This document shows positions 6,814 to 14,471 of a DNA stretch of 14,977 bases, piece after piece. A program made the position numbers and the translations under genes. The notes under the pieces were generated by a model. That model made no database searches and was not told the DNA's origin. It saw only the letters and a list, made by a program, of their open reading frames with translations. Position 1 is the stretch's first letter; every line of letters starts with the position of its first letter. The stretch covers positions 1 to 14,977 of the forward strand of contig QMUI01000001.1 in assembly GCA_003660485.1 (NCBI GenBank). Direction: 5' to 3'. The DNA is from Thermococci archaeon. GTDB lineage: Archaea > Methanobacteriota_B > Thermococci > Thermococcales > Thermococcaceae.

Positions 6814-9300
6814 TTAGAGCCTTCTCCTCAAGAGTAGTGGTACTGCCACTAGGGCCAAGATAGCTGCTGGACCACAAATGCCACCCTCGGTTTCAGTGGT
6901 CTCAGTTGGTGATGCAGTCTGAGTAACCGTCTGGGTCACTGTCTGGGTTACGGTTTCAGTTGCAGTTGCCGTCTGGGTTGGTGTCTGGGTCTCAGTCTTT
7001 GTCTCGGTCTTGGTTTCAGTTTCAGTCTGGGTTGGTGTCTCTGGAGCTTCAGCAAGGTAGGCACTCTTCATGACAATGCTGTTACCAAGACCAACTGCTG
7101 GATCCATGACTCTGAACTTGATCTTCTTGTTGACTGGGAAGAACTCCCAGGTCTCTGCGGTGAATACTCTGAAACTCTCGTAGATACCAAGTGCTGCGCC
7201 AATCTTGCTCATGTCCCAGTACTTAGCCTCTGAGTCTAGGGTCAAGTTCTTGTAGTGGCTGGTGTAGATGAGCCATCCAACGTCATCAGCAGTCCAATCG
7301 AGGATTGGCTTAAGCTTGTCAACGCTGGTGTAGTACTCAAGTCCAAGCATGTCAATTGCGCTCTGGATGTCACCCTCGCCAAGGAACTCGAGAACTTCCT
7401 TAACGGTTGCTCTGTAGGTGTTCTCCGGTGTGAACTTCCAGCCAACGAATCCTGGGCCGAACCATGCTGTGGTGTAGTACTGCAGGATCCTGCTTATTGA
7501 GAACTTAACGCTACCACTTGCAACCCAGCCCTCAGTGTAGTAGTTCCATTCGTAGTTAGCTGGATCACTAAGGTAGACTATCTTGTTTGCGGTCCTCCTG
7601 TCAACGATCTTAACTTGCACGTCAAATCCTGCCTTCTTGAGTATCTCTGCAATGTAGTAAGCCTCATCCTTTCTCTCGTCCTCCTGCCTTCCGATACCAA
7701 CAATCTTGACGGGCTCTCCGTTGAAGTACCACTTGCCATCCTTCTTCTCAAGCTTGTAGCCCATCTTAGCGAGATCCTCTGCAGCCTTCTTCATGGCCTC
7801 GTCGATTAATTGTAGTGCGTACTCCTCGTCACCCTGGGCGTCAATTCCAAAGGCATCAAGAACTGGTTGTAGCTTCTCGATTGCGAGCTTGTCACCGCTC
7901 GTCCATGGGGTGTACATTGGCCCACCTGAACCTTGGAGGACGTTCTGGACGATATAGTTCCTGTTAATGAGGTACTCCATTGCAAACCTTATCTCCCTGA
8001 TTGCGAACGGGTTGAAGTACTTCTTGTCACCAACGGTGATTAGGTATGGATTGTCCTTGTCGTGAACTGGATTCCAAACCATATCCCAGAATCCACCAAT
8101 ATTAACGTACATGTCAATGTTCTTCTTGTCCTCCTCGCTAAGTCCTGAGAACTTGAATGACGGGAATGAATATAATGATACGTCATAATCTCCCTTAGCA
8201 ACACCAAGAATTATTGTATTCTCGTTCTGTATACCGTAAAGCTCGATAACGTCAAAGTACGGCTCAAAGTTGTACATTGGCTCTGCGTACTCAGGCTTAA
8301 CCCACTTGTCAAACTTAACGTACCTAAGGTAGAGGTTCTCCGGTTTGTACACATCAACTATGTATGGACCGTTTGATATGAACATGTGGTTGTGCTGCTT
8401 GATAAAGTTGATTATGTCATCGTACTCCTTAATCTCATCCTGCTCATCATAAATGAACTGCTTGATTACATCTGGAATTGGCTTCTCCTTCTTGAGCTTC
8501 TCAAGCTCCGCTAAAACATCCTGGGTGTGGCTAGGAGTTAGCATATCAATCTGCTGAACTTCTTCGGTTGACTCACTGAAGGAGTACTTCTTGTTGTGAG
8601 CAACTACCTCACTGATTGCGTAGATAAGTTGCCATGGATATGGGGTGTATGGGGTGAAGTACCAGTACTGATACTTCTTGTATGGTGGGAACGTGTAGGT
8701 GTGGTAAATTGTGATTACGAAGTGGTTGTCGTCCTCGCTGACAACTTTCAGACCAAGGAGCTTTTGCATTGTCTCTGCGCTCCAGTCAGCCTCATTCTTG
8801 TCGTAGTAAGGATCGTTGTCTCCGTCTTGGCTAGTCCACTCCCAGGACCAGTAGAAGCTGTACATCACGTCCGCAACACTAAGCTTGTGACCGTCGTGGA
8901 AGTATATCTTCTGGCACTTAAAGGTAACTGCAGTCGGAGCGGTCTCTCCAGCGTAAGCTGCAACCCACTTCTTTGTTGTCGAGTTGAATATTAAAGCATC
9001 ATCAGGAATTTTTACATTTTCCTCTGCCTTGATTATTGTACACCTGTAGGGGTGATAGTCACCATCAATACCCCAAACGTAGGAACCCTCATCCTGGGCA
9101 AGGCTTGCTGCTCTAAGTGAGTACACATCTCTGAAACCTGCTGAACTTGGATTCCATGCACCCATGAAGAGTGAACCCGTTGCTGAGTACATTGCTATCT
9201 TAAGAACCTTCTGCTCTTCTGCAGCCACTGGCTTTAGAAGGGGCGTCACTACCATACCAAGAGCAATTAATATTGCCAATATGCCAAGCAATCTCTTCAT
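6814..9300 (-). CDS. dppA: Opp/Dpp-family solute-binding protein with CGP-CTERM anchor
   Basis: Extracellular binding protein that captures the substrate, probably oligopeptides, for the DppB-C-D-F importer; some archaeal members of this family bind oligosaccharides instead. The 828-residue protein starts with a signal peptide (MKR, hydrophobic to about 22, likely cut after VAA at 25-27). It continues as a large bacterial-type family 5 binding domain to about residue 750. A Thr/Glu/Gln-rich stalk follows (about 752-805), including three VTQT repeats. It ends with ICGP (Cys809), a hydrophobic stretch and RRRL, the CGP-CTERM sorting signal of Thermococcales. GGTGGGTGAT lies five bases before the ATG. 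It is the first gene of the transporter cluster and has its own promoter and terminator-like tract. The family is certain; the exact substrate is not visible. Confidence 0.95.
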   Translation of the reverse strand: MKRLLGILAILIALGMVVTPLLKPVAAEEQKVLKIAMYSATGSLFMGAWNPSSAGFRDVYSLRAASLAQDEGSYVWGIDGDYHPYRCTIIKAEENVKIPDDALIFNSTTKKWVAAYAGETAPTAVTFKCQKIYFHDGHKLSVADVMYSFYWSWEWTSQDGDNDPYYDKNEADWSAETMQKLLGLKVVSEDDNHFVITIYHTYTFPPYKKYQYWYFTPYTPYPWQLIYAISEVVAHNKKYSFSESTEEVQQIDMLTPSHTQDVLAELEKLKKEKPIPDVIKQFIYDEQDEIKEYDDIINFIKQHNHMFISNGPYIVDVYKPENLYLRYVKFDKWVKPEYAEPMYNFEPYFDVIELYGIQNENTIILGVAKGDYDVSLYSFPSFKFSGLSEEDKKNIDMYVNIGGFWDMVWNPVHDKDNPYLITVGDKKYFNPFAIREIRFAMEYLINRNYIVQNVLQGSGGPMYTPWTSGDKLAIEKLQPVLDAFGIDAQGDEEYALQLIDEAMKKAAEDLAKMGYKLEKKDGKWYFNGEPVKIVGIGRQEDERKDEAYYIAEILKKAGFDVQVKIVDRRTANKIVYLSDPANYEWNYYTEGWVASGSVKFSISRILQYYTTAWFGPGFVGWKFTPENTYRATVKEVLEFLGEGDIQSAIDMLGLEYYTSVDKLKPILDWTADDVGWLIYTSHYKNLTLDSEAKYWDMSKIGAALGIYESFRVFTAETWEFFPVNKKIKFRVMDPAVGLGNSIVMKSAYLAEAPETPTQTETETKTETKTETQTPTQTATATETVTQTVTQTVTQTASPTETTETEGGICGPAAILALVAVPLLLRRRL
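6918..6953 (-). repeat. Three 12-bp tandem repeats encoding VTQT
   Basis: Within the dppA stalk region three consecutive 12-base units encode Val-Thr-Gln-Thr. They are about 80 percent alike, differing mostly at third positions. The surrounding 6895-7045 is low-complexity DNA built from ACC/ACT/ACA, CAG and GAA/GAG codons. The third-position differences show selection for the Thr-rich protein rather than a recent slippage event. Confidence 0.7.
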
Positions 9301-9364
9301 TGCATATCACCCACCGTGTATCTCTAAAGACACAACAATGCCACCATTGAGGAAGTATGGCATA

Positions 9365-9391
9365 GTTTTATACATTAAATGCAGTATTTAA
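9365..9391 (-). promoter_or_regulatory. Candidate promoter(s) for dppA
   Basis: Two TATA-like elements are visible on the minus strand upstream of dppA: CCTTAAATAC (core 9384-9391) and TATAAAAC (9365-9372). The first would start transcription near 9363 and the second near 9343, giving leaders of roughly 60 or 40 bases. The TTAAATAC element has the better purine/CC BRE context. I cannot tell which is used. Confidence 0.5.
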
Positions 9392-9567
9392 GGATTACGA
9401 CAAATTTTGAAATCCGTTAGATTAATTAGTGATTACAAGAAATTCTAGATCTCAAACCTTAACGTCAATGTAAAAGTTATTTATTTCCGGTTTTCCCAAT
9501 TTAAAGGAAATATCGGTCGCTAATCAGGCTAAAACCTCAACAAAGAAGGTAAGAAATCCAGAAAAAG
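9392..9567. other. Intergenic region between divergent dppA and pyrC
   Basis: The whole gap from 9301 to 9608 is about 308 bp. Apart from the candidate promoters at each side, I see no open reading frame of interest, no tRNA or C/D-box RNA pattern, and no clean palindrome. The middle is AT-rich with a short TTTCC (9484-9488) to GGAAA (9506-9510) inverted pair that could be an operator, though five-base arms this far apart can occur by chance. Confidence 0.5.
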
Positions 9568-9576
9568 CTTAAGAAC
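9568..9576 (+). promoter_or_regulatory. Candidate TATA/BRE for the pyrC operon
   Basis: GAAAAAG followed by CTTAAGAAC lies about 36 bases upstream of the pyrC ATG. This would place the transcription start near 9597 and give a very short leader that barely includes the GAGGTG binding site, which is common in Thermococcales. It is the best TATA-like element in the right place, but weaker than a consensus TTTAAA box. Confidence 0.4.
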
Positions 9577-9608
9577 CCTAAAAATTTTGTTGTAGAGAGG
9601 TGTTCAAT

Positions 9609-10862
9609 ATGGAGATGGTCATCGCAGGTAAATTTCTTCTCAATGAAAGGATATTTGACGGTTATATAGGCATAGAGGATGGCAAAATATCAAAATTTTC
9701 TCTAGGAAAATTAAAAGGTGACAGCGAAATTAAGGCAGGGAAAGGCCAAATAATACTGCCCGGCCTAATAGATGTTCACGTTCATCTAAGGGATTTTGAA
9801 GAACATAGAAAGGAAACAATAGGAAGTGGGACAAAGGCAGCGCTTCATGGGGGGATAACAACGGTATTTGATATGCCAAATACAAAACCTCCTGTAATGG
9901 ACGAAAGAATCCTTAGAATGAGGGAGCTTTTATTTAAAAGAAAAAGCTATGCAGATTATGCCCTTGGCTTCTTACTAGCTGGAAACGAACCTAAGCCGGC
10001 TGATTTCTACAAGATATTTATGGGGGCATCAACTGGGGGAATATATTCCAAGAACTTTGAAGAAGATTTCAGGAAAGCCCCAGGGATTGTAAGCGTCCAT
10101 GCCGAGGATCATGAATTAATTCAGAGACATCCAGAGAGGCCACCAATAGTTGAGGTGACCGCAATAAGAAAAGCTCTGTCAGCGGCTGAAAAGTTGAAGA
10201 AGCCCCTACACATATGTCACGTTTCAACAAAAGGAGGCCTTCAGGAGATACTAAGCAAAAAGTTACCCTGGGTCAGCTTTGAAGTAACCCCTCATCACTT
10301 ATTTCTCACGGAGAAGGACTACGAGAGGAACAAGTTCCTGAAGGTTTACCCCCCATTAAGGAGCGAAGAGGAAAGAAGGTACCTCTGGTCAAGGATAAAA
10401 GATATCCCAATAATAGCAAGTGATCACGCCCCACATACACCTGAAGACAAGGAAGCTGGCTCTGCAGGGCTTCCAGGGCTAGAAACTGAAGTCCATTTAC
10501 TCCTAAATGCAGTTAACAAAGGATTGATAACGTTATGGGACATCGTGAAAAAGATGAGCATAAACCCAGCAAGGATATTTGGGATAAAGAACAAAGGCTG
10601 GGGAGAAGGAAAAGATGCAGACATTATAATCGTTGACATGAAGAGGGAGTGGACTGTCAAAGCTGAGAACTTCTACACAAAAGCAGGATGGACCCCCTAC
10701 GAGGGATGGAGGCTGAAGGGAAAAGTTATAATGACGATCCTAAGGGGAGAGATAGTGATGGAGGAGGATGAGGTAATAGGAAAACCAAGGGGGGAGAGGA
10801 TTGTTAGAGCGGGTTCAGCTGAGGGAAGTGTGGGAAGTCGCGAGGAACATCAAGGCATTTAG
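9609..10862 (+). CDS. pyrC: Dihydroorotase PyrC
   Basis: Closes N-carbamoyl-aspartate to dihydroorotate, the third step of pyrimidine synthesis. The 417 residues carry the class I amidohydrolase motifs: His57 and His59 in DVHVHLRD with substrate Arg61, Asn91 in MPNT, the lysine expected to be carboxylated (Lys135, YKIFMGA), His164, His201/His204 (LHICH), and Asp272 in SDHAPH. The ATG at 9609 follows GAGGTG by six bases; a GTG at 9600 lies inside that site. The last 62 bp overlap the likely start of pyrK, and the final 20 residues (AGSAEG onward) look like a dispensable, Gly/Ser/Glu-rich tail. First gene of a four-gene operon. Confidence 0.96.
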   Translation: MEMVIAGKFLLNERIFDGYIGIEDGKISKFSLGKLKGDSEIKAGKGQIILPGLIDVHVHLRDFEEHRKETIGSGTKAALHGGITTVFDMPNTKPPVMDERILRMRELLFKRKSYADYALGFLLAGNEPKPADFYKIFMGASTGGIYSKNFEEDFRKAPGIVSVHAEDHELIQRHPERPPIVEVTAIRKALSAAEKLKKPLHICHVSTKGGLQEILSKKLPWVSFEVTPHHLFLTEKDYERNKFLKVYPPLRSEEERRYLWSRIKDIPIIASDHAPHTPEDKEAGSAGLPGLETEVHLLLNAVNKGLITLWDIVKKMSINPARIFGIKNKGWGEGKDADIIIVDMKREWTVKAENFYTKAGWTPYEGWRLKGKVIMTILRGEIVMEEDEVIGKPRGERIVRAGSAEGSVGSREEHQGI

Positions 10863-11541
10863 ATTTGACAAGAAGTTAGACTTCACCCCAGGACAGTTCA
10901 TAATGACGTGGCTCCCAGGGAAGGGAGAGAAGCCATTCAGCTTAGCCGATAAAGATCTCATAGTCGTGAAGAAAGTCGGAAAGTTCACAACAGAACTCTT
11001 CAAGCTAGAAGAAGGAGATTACATATGGATTAGAGGCCCCTATGGGAATGGATTTTCTCCCGTTGAGGGAAGAGTTGCGCTAGTTGCCGGAGGGATTGGG
11101 ATTCCTCCAATCTATGCCCTTGCCAAGCATGGTAACCTCGAAGAAAAAATCCTAATCTATGGCGCAAGAAGTAAGGATGAGCTAGCTCTCTTAGATATTG
11201 AGAATTACGTTAATGAAGTCATCATAACCACTGATGACGGTTCTCAGGGAATTAAAGGATTTCCCACTGACATTTTAGAAAAGAGAAAGGAAGAATTTAC
11301 ACAGGTGTACGCCTGCGGGCCCGAGATAATGCTGAAGAGGGTTCTGGAGATAATGAACTATAAAAGGGTTCAGATTTCAGCGGAGAGGTACATGAAGTGC
11401 GGGATTGGGGTGTGTGGGAGTTGCGCCCTTGGCCCCTACCTAGTCTGTAGGGATGGGCCGGTATTCATGGGAAAGCAACTTAAGAATACGGAATTTGGCC
11501 AGTACTCGAGGCTACCTGACGGCAGGAAGGTGAAAATATGA
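10801..11541 (+). CDS. pyrK: PyrK-like FAD/[2Fe-2S] electron transfer subunit
   Basis: Electron-transfer flavoprotein of the ferredoxin-NADP reductase fold; in type 1B dihydroorotate dehydrogenase PyrK passes electrons from PyrD to NAD+. The 246 residues show the FAD motif KPFS (44-47; family form R-P-Y/F-S), RGPYGNGF (79-86), the NAD-binding LVAGGIGIPP (94-103), YACGPEIM (170-177), and the PyrK-specific C-terminal [2Fe-2S] motif with Cys200, Cys205, Cys208 and Cys216 ahead of RDGPVF. The start appears to be TTG at 10801 after GGGGGGAGAGGA, giving a 62-bp overlap with pyrC; a GTG at 10828 is an alternative. No pyrD is in this window, so its partner is either elsewhere or outside the view. Archaeal sulfhydrogenase gamma-type proteins are related, but the cysteine motif favours PyrK. 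Confidence 0.88.
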   Translation: MLERVQLREVWEVARNIKAFRFDKKLDFTPGQFIMTWLPGKGEKPFSLADKDLIVVKKVGKFTTELFKLEEGDYIWIRGPYGNGFSPVEGRVALVAGGIGIPPIYALAKHGNLEEKILIYGARSKDELALLDIENYVNEVIITTDDGSQGIKGFPTDILEKRKEEFTQVYACGPEIMLKRVLEIMNYKRVQISAERYMKCGIGVCGSCALGPYLVCRDGPVFMGKQLKNTEFGQYSRLPDGRKVKI

Positions 11542-12446
11542 AGAAGTACTCATGGGAAGAGTTCGCGAGGCTCATGGGAGTTGAGCCCCAGGTTCTAGAG
11601 AACAAGGAAGCGAGACTATTAAAGAAGTTCGTTGACGAGGTAACATGGCCAACACACTGTAACTACTGTCAAGGCTTAGATTTAAGCAACCCAAATCCAG
11701 TCCATCATCCAAGTTACGAATTAACTCCAGCGTGCAACCACGACTGCATATTCTGCTATTCTAACGTTGCCGTAAAGCTAGGAAAGGCACCAAAACCGGG
11801 CTACTACGGCTGGGACAATCCCAAGGCCATAACCGTCTCCCAGTATGGAGAACCCCTCTTAAGCCCAAGGATAGTCGAAGTCAACAAGATGCTCAGGAAA
11901 AGGTTTCCAGACGCCAGACTGGACCTCCAAACAAACGGTTCCCTTCTTACAAGGGAACTTTGGGAGAAGCTTGATTTTGATGTTGTCATGATAAGCCTCG
12001 ATGCAGCGACGAGGGAAAAACACAAGATGATAACAAATGCGGACACATTTGATGCCGTTGTTAACGCATTAAAGATAGTTGGTGAGGATAAGAGTGTTGT
12101 TTCGGCCGTACGAACGATATTCATGCCTGGGATAAACGACGAAGACATCCCAAAGATCGCGGAGCTGGCGGCATCTCTGGGGATTGACGAGATGTTCCTG
12201 CAACCGCTAACAATTCATGAGCTGAACGTTGAGAGACTTAGAAAAGCTGGGCTAGACTTCGAGAGAGCTGAGAGTATTAGGGAATTCCTAAAGGCAGCAA
12301 TGGAGGCCAAAAAGTACATAGATGTAAGGATAGGTGGTTGCTTATTGGTTCAGCTGAAGCAGATGGATCCACTAACACTCTTCAGCGTTAGAAGGGTCGC
12401 TAGGGAAGTTGTCCCTTTAGTAAAGAGGAGCAAACTTGAGCTATAG
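11538..12446 (+). CDS. Radical SAM protein of unknown function
   Basis: Radical S-adenosylmethionine enzyme, 302 residues; I cannot name the reaction. The cluster-binding CxxxCxxC is Cys66, Cys70, Cys73 in ACNHDCIFCY. SAM-contact motifs follow: YGEP (103-106, in place of GGEP), LQTNGSLL (130-137) and MISLDA (151-156). Extra cysteines at 41 and 44 (HCNYCQG), just ahead of the motif, and Cys268 (IGGC) near the C-terminus could hold an auxiliary cluster. The ATG overlaps the pyrK stop (ATGA) and has GGAAGGTGA upstream, so translation is coupled. The PP-loop gene follows after nine bases. Operon position suggests a shared job with that gene or use of pyrK as electron donor, both inference. Confidence 0.88.
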   Translation: MKKYSWEEFARLMGVEPQVLENKEARLLKKFVDEVTWPTHCNYCQGLDLSNPNPVHHPSYELTPACNHDCIFCYSNVAVKLGKAPKPGYYGWDNPKAITVSQYGEPLLSPRIVEVNKMLRKRFPDARLDLQTNGSLLTRELWEKLDFDVVMISLDAATREKHKMITNADTFDAVVNALKIVGEDKSVVSAVRTIFMPGINDEDIPKIAELAASLGIDEMFLQPLTIHELNVERLRKAGLDFERAESIREFLKAAMEAKKYIDVRIGGCLLVQLKQMDPLTLFSVRRVAREVVPLVKRSKLEL

Positions 12447-12455
12447 GGTGATAAA

Positions 12456-13280
12456 ATGCTCAAATGCTCAATCTGCATAAACGACGAGAGGGTAACGAGG
12501 ATATTCATAATAGATGGAAAACCTATATGCAAAGAATGCAAGGCTTACCTTGAGCATCCGCCAAACAAAGAAAAGATAAGAAGAGAGCTGGAGGAGATAA
12601 TGAAGAACGTTGACAGAGCAATCGTGGCATATTCTGGGGGCAAAGATTCAACGGTAGCATTGTACCTAGCAAAGGAGCACTACAAAATCTCAGAGCTCAA
12701 GGCCGTAATGGTTGATCACGGCTTCATAGCCAAGGAAGCCATCGAAAATGCCAGAAGAGTTGCAGAGTACCTGGGAGTGCCTTTTGAGGTTATAAAGAGG
12801 GACTATTCGGATACATTCAGGGATGCCCTGCTTAAGGCAAAGTCGCCTTGCAGAAAGTGCTCCAAAAGAACGATGGAAACCCTTCGAAAGTACGCCCTAA
12901 AAAATGGATACAAGTACATAATAACGGGGCACGAGATACCCTTTGGCCACCATCCCTACATGCTTATGAGCGGGGGAGTTATTCAGGTAAGGCTACTCTC
13001 TCTAATGACGGAGGAAGAAAGGCTCAAGATTCTCAAAAACCTGCCATTTAAGCTTCCAGAGCTTCCAGGGTACACGAGCAACTGTTTGATCCTGGGGCCA
13101 GCATTGGAGAGGTTCTGGGAGAAGCATGGTTATTCCTTCGAGCACAGGAGAATAGCTGCGCTAGTGAGATATGGCCTTTTGGATGAGGAGAAGGCCCTAA
13201 AGAAAGTGCAAAGGCCAGAGGTTCCAAAAGAACAAAAGGAATACGTGTACAAGAGACTAGGCCTCGAGCATCTCCTTTAG
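12456..13280 (+). CDS. PP-loop ATPase, TtuA/TtcA-like, with N-terminal Zn-ribbon
   Basis: ATP pyrophosphatase-fold protein that should adenylate a substrate, as the tRNA 2-thiolation enzymes TtuA, Ncs6 and TtcA do. The 274 residues begin with a CxxC...CxxC zinc ribbon (Cys4, 7, 25, 28). The PP-loop SGGKDS is at 60-65. CRKC (Cys132, Cys135) and Cys210 reproduce the three-cysteine layout that holds a [4Fe-4S] cluster in TtuA and TtcA. Two things differ: the second zinc ribbon that ends typical TtuA is missing, and the usual GHxxDD after the PP-loop core reads TGHEIPFG. GGGTGAT precedes the ATG, nine bases after the radical SAM stop. The last 24 bp overlap the convergent alaX. A thiolation role is inferred from family; the target could be RNA or a cofactor. 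Confidence 0.87.
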   Translation: MLKCSICINDERVTRIFIIDGKPICKECKAYLEHPPNKEKIRRELEEIMKNVDRAIVAYSGGKDSTVALYLAKEHYKISELKAVMVDHGFIAKEAIENARRVAEYLGVPFEVIKRDYSDTFRDALLKAKSPCRKCSKRTMETLRKYALKNGYKYIITGHEIPFGHHPYMLMSGGVIQVRLLSLMTEEERLKILKNLPFKLPELPGYTSNCLILGPALERFWEKHGYSFEHRRIAALVRYGLLDEEKALKKVQRPEVPKEQKEYVYKRLGLEHLL

Positions 13281-14471
13281 CTTTTCGAGGGCGACATCTA
13301 TTACATCCTCAGGCTCTGCCTCTATTTTGCCCCTCGCTAAGTTGTCCGTTCCGCCACCTTTTCCACCAAGTTCCTCCATGACCTTCTTAAGCAATTCCTT
13401 CATTGAAACTGGAACCTCCTCGTTTCTCGCGAAGATTACATAGTCATCACTTGCCAAGATAACTATCGTCCCAGGGTTATTCTTAACGAAGTCCACCGCG
13501 AACGCCTGAGCATCCTTCATGTCCCAGCTCTCAACAAATGTTACAACGTTATAGTGACCAACTTCCCAGCTCCTGCTAAGCAACGCCTGTTCCTTCCACT
13601 TCCAGAGCTCCCTCCTCTGAGCATTAAACTCATCTTCAAGCTTATCAATTGACTTAAGAACTTCTTTAACTCTCTCGGAAAGGGGCGGATTCTTATTTGG
13701 CATTAGGTCAAGGGCCTCCCAGTAATCTTTGAGGATCTCATTGAGCTTCTTTATTGCCCTCTCGCCCGCAACGAACTCAATCCTCCAGACACCTTTTGAC
13801 TTCTTGTAGAAGCGGATAACCTTAAGGAAGCCAACTTCCCTAGTAGACTTAACGTGGGTTCCACCGCATGGGGTTACATCAATATCTCCTATCTTTACTA
13901 TCCTTATCTTATCCTTGATCTTTGTCACGTGCTTCCTCAAAATTTTGGCGATGTCCTCAGGGAGATACTTATATTCTTTAACAGTAATGGGCAGATCTTC
14001 CTGAATTATCTTGTTAGTTTCAAGTTCGGCTCTTTCTATCATGTCCCAGGTTACCTCTCCATTCACCTCTATCTTCGCATAGTCCTCGAAAATATGGAAG
14101 CCTGAAGTGTCAAGCTCATACAGCTTCTTTAGGACTGCAGAAAGTATGTGCTGGCCAGTATGGATCTTCATATTCTCGTATCTCCAGTGCCAGTCGAGGT
14201 CGAGCTTAACTCTATCCCCTTTTTTAGGTGTTGAACCCTTCAAAGTTCCAAGGTGCCATATCCCGTCCGGCTTCTCGACGGTGTTTTCTACCAAAACTTC
14301 AAACTCCTTACCCTTTATCTTTCCCCTATCCCCAGGTTGGCCACCGCCTTCTGGATAAAATATTGTCTTGTCAAGCCTTATTGCAACTCTATCCCCCTCA
14401 ACCCTTACGTCTTCAACTATCGCCTCAGCCTCCCTCAGATAGGGATCCTCATAATACAGCCTTTCCGTCAT
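13257..14471 (-). CDS. alaX: Alanyl-tRNA editing protein AlaX-L
   Basis: Stand-alone editing enzyme that hydrolyses mischarged Ser-tRNA(Ala) (and Gly-tRNA(Ala)) and so protects against alanine codon mistranslation. The 404 residues hold the AlaRS-like N-terminal domain with [13 protein letters not shown] (38-50), zinc ligands His104 and His108 (HTGQH) and Cys202 and His206 (CGGTH), a helical linker (about 240-300), and a C-terminal DHHA1-type domain with [13 protein letters not shown] (369-381). That C-terminal domain and the length identify the long form, AlaX-L. The ATG overlaps the stop of the upstream receptor gene (ATGA) after GGGTGGT, indicating coupled translation. The 3' end overlaps the convergent PP-loop gene by 24 bp. 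Confidence 0.95.
   Translation of the reverse strand: MTERLYYEDPYLREAEAIVEDVRVEGDRVAIRLDKTIFYPEGGGQPGDRGKIKGKEFEVLVENTVEKPDGIWHLGTLKGSTPKKGDRVKLDLDWHWRYENMKIHTGQHILSAVLKKLYELDTSGFHIFEDYAKIEVNGEVTWDMIERAELETNKIIQEDLPITVKEYKYLPEDIAKILRKHVTKIKDKIRIVKIGDIDVTPCGGTHVKSTREVGFLKVIRFYKKSKGVWRIEFVAGERAIKKLNEILKDYWEALDLMPNKNPPLSERVKEVLKSIDKLEDEFNAQRRELWKWKEQALLSRSWEVGHYNVVTFVESWDMKDAQAFAVDFVKNNPGTIVILASDDYVIFARNEEVPVSMKELLKKVMEELGGKGGGTDNLARGKIEAEPEDVIDVALEKLKEMLEA

Noticed and set aside
6895..7045. Repetitive stretch that could suggest a CRISPR or satellite repeat
   Set aside because: The repeats are short, in frame, differ at third codon positions, and encode the Thr-rich stalk of the binding protein.
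8596..8994. Plus-strand open frame of 132 codons opposite dppA
   Set aside because: Lies wholly antisense to the well-supported binding protein, has no good binding site, and its Val/Leu-rich product has no recognisable domain.
11804..12148. Minus-strand open frame of 114 codons inside the radical SAM gene
   Set aside because: Shadow frame antisense to the SAM-binding core; no promoter or binding site.
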